Shown here in pieces: positions 12,974-13,045 of a DNA stretch of 13,045 nucleotides (positions within the stretch are counted from its first letter, which is position 1; each line of letters opens with the position of its first letter). The stretch lies in contig CAMMFK010000043.1 of assembly GCA_946496115.1 (NCBI GenBank), positions 1-13,045 on the forward strand, in the 5' to 3' direction. The DNA is from an uncultured Clostridium sp. GTDB taxonomy: Bacteria > Bacillota > Clostridia > TANB77 > CAG-508. The translations under genes and the position numbers were made by a program. Under the pieces are notes generated by a model that was not told where the DNA came from, did not search any database, and worked only from the letters and a program-made list of their open reading frames with translations.

Positions 12974-13045
12974 GAGTCATTAGCTCAGTTGGTAGAGCAC
13001 TTGACTTTTAATCAAGTTGTCCGGGGTTCGAATCCCCGATGCTTC
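12974..13045 (+). tRNA. tRNA-Lys (anticodon UUU), cut at the window end
   Basis: The cloverleaf is readable: acceptor 5' strand GAGTCAT (12974-12980), D arm GCTC...GAGC, anticodon stem CTTGA/TCAAG (13000-13004/13012-13016) with loop CTTTTAA and anticodon TTT at 13007-13009, T arm CGGGG-TTCGAAT-CCCCG, and acceptor 3' strand ATGCTTC to 13045. The discriminator base and CCA lie beyond the window. Acceptor pair 4-69 appears as T-C and 3-70 as G-T, so the stem is imperfect. Confidence 0.93.

Noticed and set aside
8293..13045. The secretion genes as part of an integrative element inserted at the tRNA-Lys
   Set aside because: Integration normally uses the tRNA 3' end, which points right, out of the window, while the secretion genes lie to the left with housekeeping-type genes between; no integrase or attachment repeat seen.
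1..13045. CRISPR array or rRNA genes
   Set aside because: No regularly spaced repeats and no rRNA-like sequence seen on either strand.

Overview
The window is very AT-rich, with A/T-ending codons, strong AAGGAG-type ribosome binding sites, occasional TTG starts, and TTGNNA-N17-TATAAT promoters. It carries DNA gyrase A, a DnaI/DnaC-type helicase loader with a DnaD-like partner, and Firmicute-style type IV secretion proteins. Together these point to an uncultured, small-genome gut-type clostridium (Bacillota, Clostridia). Species cannot be named from the sequence.

Layout, left to right. (1) 63-785 is an unrecognised soluble protein, followed by a type II toxin-antitoxin pair (862-1339) with a palindrome over its promoter and a terminator at its end. 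(2) 1340-3448 is the most unusual region. It holds a membrane-anchored formylglycine-enzyme/C-type-lectin-fold protein (1623-2900) whose last ~52 codons are GC-rich and dominated by C-ending codons, the hallmark of the variable repeat of a diversity-generating retroelement (DGR) target. Next comes a large hairpin (2976-3012), then a short MutS-domain-I-like protein (3221-3448) resembling the MSL accessory proteins of clostridial DGRs. No reverse transcriptase or template repeat is visible here, so this would be a remote target locus served in trans, or the edge of a DGR. Both genes are preceded by a copy of the same leader cassette: a ribosome binding site, a 16-19 residue peptide ending in VYIY-R-I and encoded partly by a TA microsatellite, then a long two-tier hairpin, then the gene. 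(3) gyrA (3620-6088) has its own consensus promoter and a terminator shared with the convergent gene. (4) On the minus strand lie the helicase loader (6098-7106, carrying an apparent one-base frameshift) and a DnaD-like protein (7233-8189). (5) Further minus-strand genes form a compact type IV secretion/conjugation operon, transcribed from about 11970 down to 8330: a 50-residue membrane peptide, a VirD4/TraG coupling ATPase, a VirB2-like pilin, a VirB6/TrbL-like membrane protein and a PrgI-like protein. VirB4, relaxase and cell-wall hydrolase genes are absent. (6) 12056-12253 is a DUF1858 protein, convergent with a dCMP deaminase (12309-12800). The window ends inside a tRNA-Lys(UUU) with its own consensus promoter.

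How the genes may work together: gyrA, the loader and DnaD are replication functions. The type IV genes look like part of a conjugation apparatus, probably a remnant or a chromosomal core. The region 1340-3448 looks like a surface-display diversification locus whose expression may be gated by leader-peptide/hairpin modules prone to slippage at TA runs. The DGR assignment rests on codon composition and fold motifs. The leader-cassette regulation is inference.
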